Of a stretch of 35,071 nt of DNA, positions 34,384-35,071 are shown piece after piece; the first letter of the stretch is position 1, and every line of letters starts with the position of its first letter. The translations under genes were made by a program, and so were the position numbers. Source of the stretch: an uncultured Pelagibacteraceae bacterium (GTDB lineage Bacteria; Pseudomonadota; Alphaproteobacteria; Pelagibacterales; Pelagibacteraceae). Location: assembly GCA_902516065.1 (NCBI GenBank), contig CABXXB010000008.1, forward strand, positions 1 to 35,071, read 5' to 3'. The notes under the pieces are model-generated. The model did no database searches, was not told where the DNA came from, and saw nothing but the letters and a program-made list of their open reading frames with translations.

Positions 34384-35071
34384 TTAAAGCTTTTTCTTTA
34401 ATATCTCATTTATTAATTGAGGATTAGCTTTACCACCAGAAACTTTCATTGCCTGACCAACAAAGAATCCAAATAGTTTTTCCTTGCCTTGTTTATATTC
34501 AATGGCTTTGTCTCTGTTGTCATTAATAATCTTATCTATTAGAGCCTCTAGTGCTTTAGGATCACTTTGTTGTTTCAACCCTTTTTCTTCAACAATTTTT
34601 TGAGGATCCTTATCTCCATCCATCATTAATTCAAATACTGTTTTAGCTATTTTTCCTGATATTGTTCCATTTTTAATTAAGTTCACTAGTATTGCTAAAT
34701 TCTTTGCACTTATTGGACTTTGAGAGATTTCCAAATTTTTATTATTTAAAACAGCAAACAACTCACCTGTAATCCAGTTGACTGCTAATTTTATATCTTT
34801 GTTTTTTCCCATCTTAGCCACAACTTCTTCAAAATATTTTCCTGTATCAATATCTGAGACTAAAATATTTGCTTCATATGGTGATAGTTTAAACTCTTCT
34901 ATAAATCTCTTCTTTTTGTCATCTGGTAATTCAGGAATATCAGTTTTAAGTTGATTTATAAATTCGTCGGAAACTTCTAATGGTAATAAGTCTGGATCTG
35001 GAAAATACCTATAATCATGAGCATCTTCTTTTGATCTCATAGATCTTGTTTCATTTTTTTTTGTGTCAAAT
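34384..35071 (-). CDS. gatB: Aspartyl/glutamyl-tRNA amidotransferase subunit B (C-terminal part, cut by window edge)
   Basis: The frame is open to the window edge and reads FDTKKNETRSMRSKEDAHDYRYFPDPDLLPL, of which the RSKEDA-DYRYFPDPDL stretch is diagnostic of GatB. The remaining ~200 residues are the GatB/YqeY helical tail (KLAVNWITGELFAVLN, ISAKNLAILVNLI, GKIAKTVFELMM, LFGFFVGQAMKVSGGKANPQ). GatB is the kinase/glutamine-dependent amidation subunit working with GatA and GatC on misacylated tRNA. The N-terminal half is outside the window; MRS at 35040 is internal, not a start. Confidence 0.97.
   Translation of the reverse strand, partial: FDTKKNETRSMRSKEDAHDYRYFPDPDLLPLEVSDEFINQLKTDIPELPDDKKKRFIEEFKLSPYEANILVSDIDTGKYFEEVVAKMGKNKDIKLAVNWITGELFAVLNNKNLEISQSPISAKNLAILVNLIKNGTISGKIAKTVFELMMDGDKDPQKIVEEKGLKQQSDPKALEALIDKIINDNRDKAIEYKQGKEKLFGFFVGQAMKVSGGKANPQLINEILKKKL

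Noticed and set aside
1..35071. CRISPR arrays, insertion sequences, prophage or integrase genes.
   Set aside because: No direct-repeat array, transposase, integrase or terminal inverted repeats seen anywhere.

Overview
The window is a densely packed, very AT-rich stretch of bacterial chromosome. Genes usually abut or overlap by 1-44 nt, and no gene-free stretch exceeds about 100 nt. Protein families and gene order (ubiquinol-cytochrome c chaperone beside bamE, K+-independent H+-pyrophosphatase, RibBX-type riboflavin enzyme, single long RelA/SpoT protein, heterotetrameric sarcosine oxidase) point to an alphaproteobacterium. The extreme AT content and compaction fit a SAR11/Pelagibacter-like marine organism. 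That assignment is inference from composition and gene content, not a database result.

Region 1 (1-3709) holds, on the minus strand, the start of plsX, rpmF and a cytochrome bc1 assembly chaperone. bamE diverges from the chaperone, and the two start codons interlock in one CATG. hppA (H+-PPase) follows, convergent with bamE.

Region 2 (3788-11088) is one tight minus-strand run whose transcription order is oxygenase-rpiB-glyA-nrdR-ribD-ribE-ribBX-ribH-nusB-thiL. It covers riboflavin synthesis, one-carbon metabolism, the ribonucleotide reductase repressor, antitermination and thiamine phosphate activation. Its first gene is a small uncharacterised HxD...H (2OG-Fe(II)-type) oxygenase. hemB (plus) diverges from it at 11181.

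Region 3 (12171-19486) is a second minus-strand run, dapA-smpB-folK-rsh-pyrE-pdxJ-acpS-lepB-rnc-recO. era is missing from its common place between rnc and recO, rpoZ is missing beside rsh, and the RelA/SpoT protein lacks most of the region between its TGS and ACT domains.

Region 4 (19508-24271) carries a plus-strand lytic transglycosylase, a 795-residue minus-strand membrane sulfatase/phosphoethanolamine-transferase-like protein with a C-terminal phosphodiesterase-like domain, and tRNA-Ser(GCU) immediately upstream of that gene.

Region 5 (24335-31003, plus) is a catabolic locus: soxB-soxD-soxA-soxG (sarcosine oxidase), then a polar amino-acid-type binding protein and one ABC permease without an ATPase gene. 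Sarcosine oxidase makes glycine and methylene-tetrahydrofolate, the two substrates GlyA (Region 2) joins into serine.

Region 6 (31000-35071, minus) holds gatB (partial), an O-methyltransferase, trhO, a MATE exporter with a TTG start and a membrane-anchored nuclease.

No mobile element, CRISPR array, rRNA or prophage was seen. The least explained pieces are the sulfatase-phosphodiesterase fusion beside tRNA-Ser, the small oxygenase, the permease with a lipoprotein-type N-terminus, and the shortened RelA/SpoT protein.
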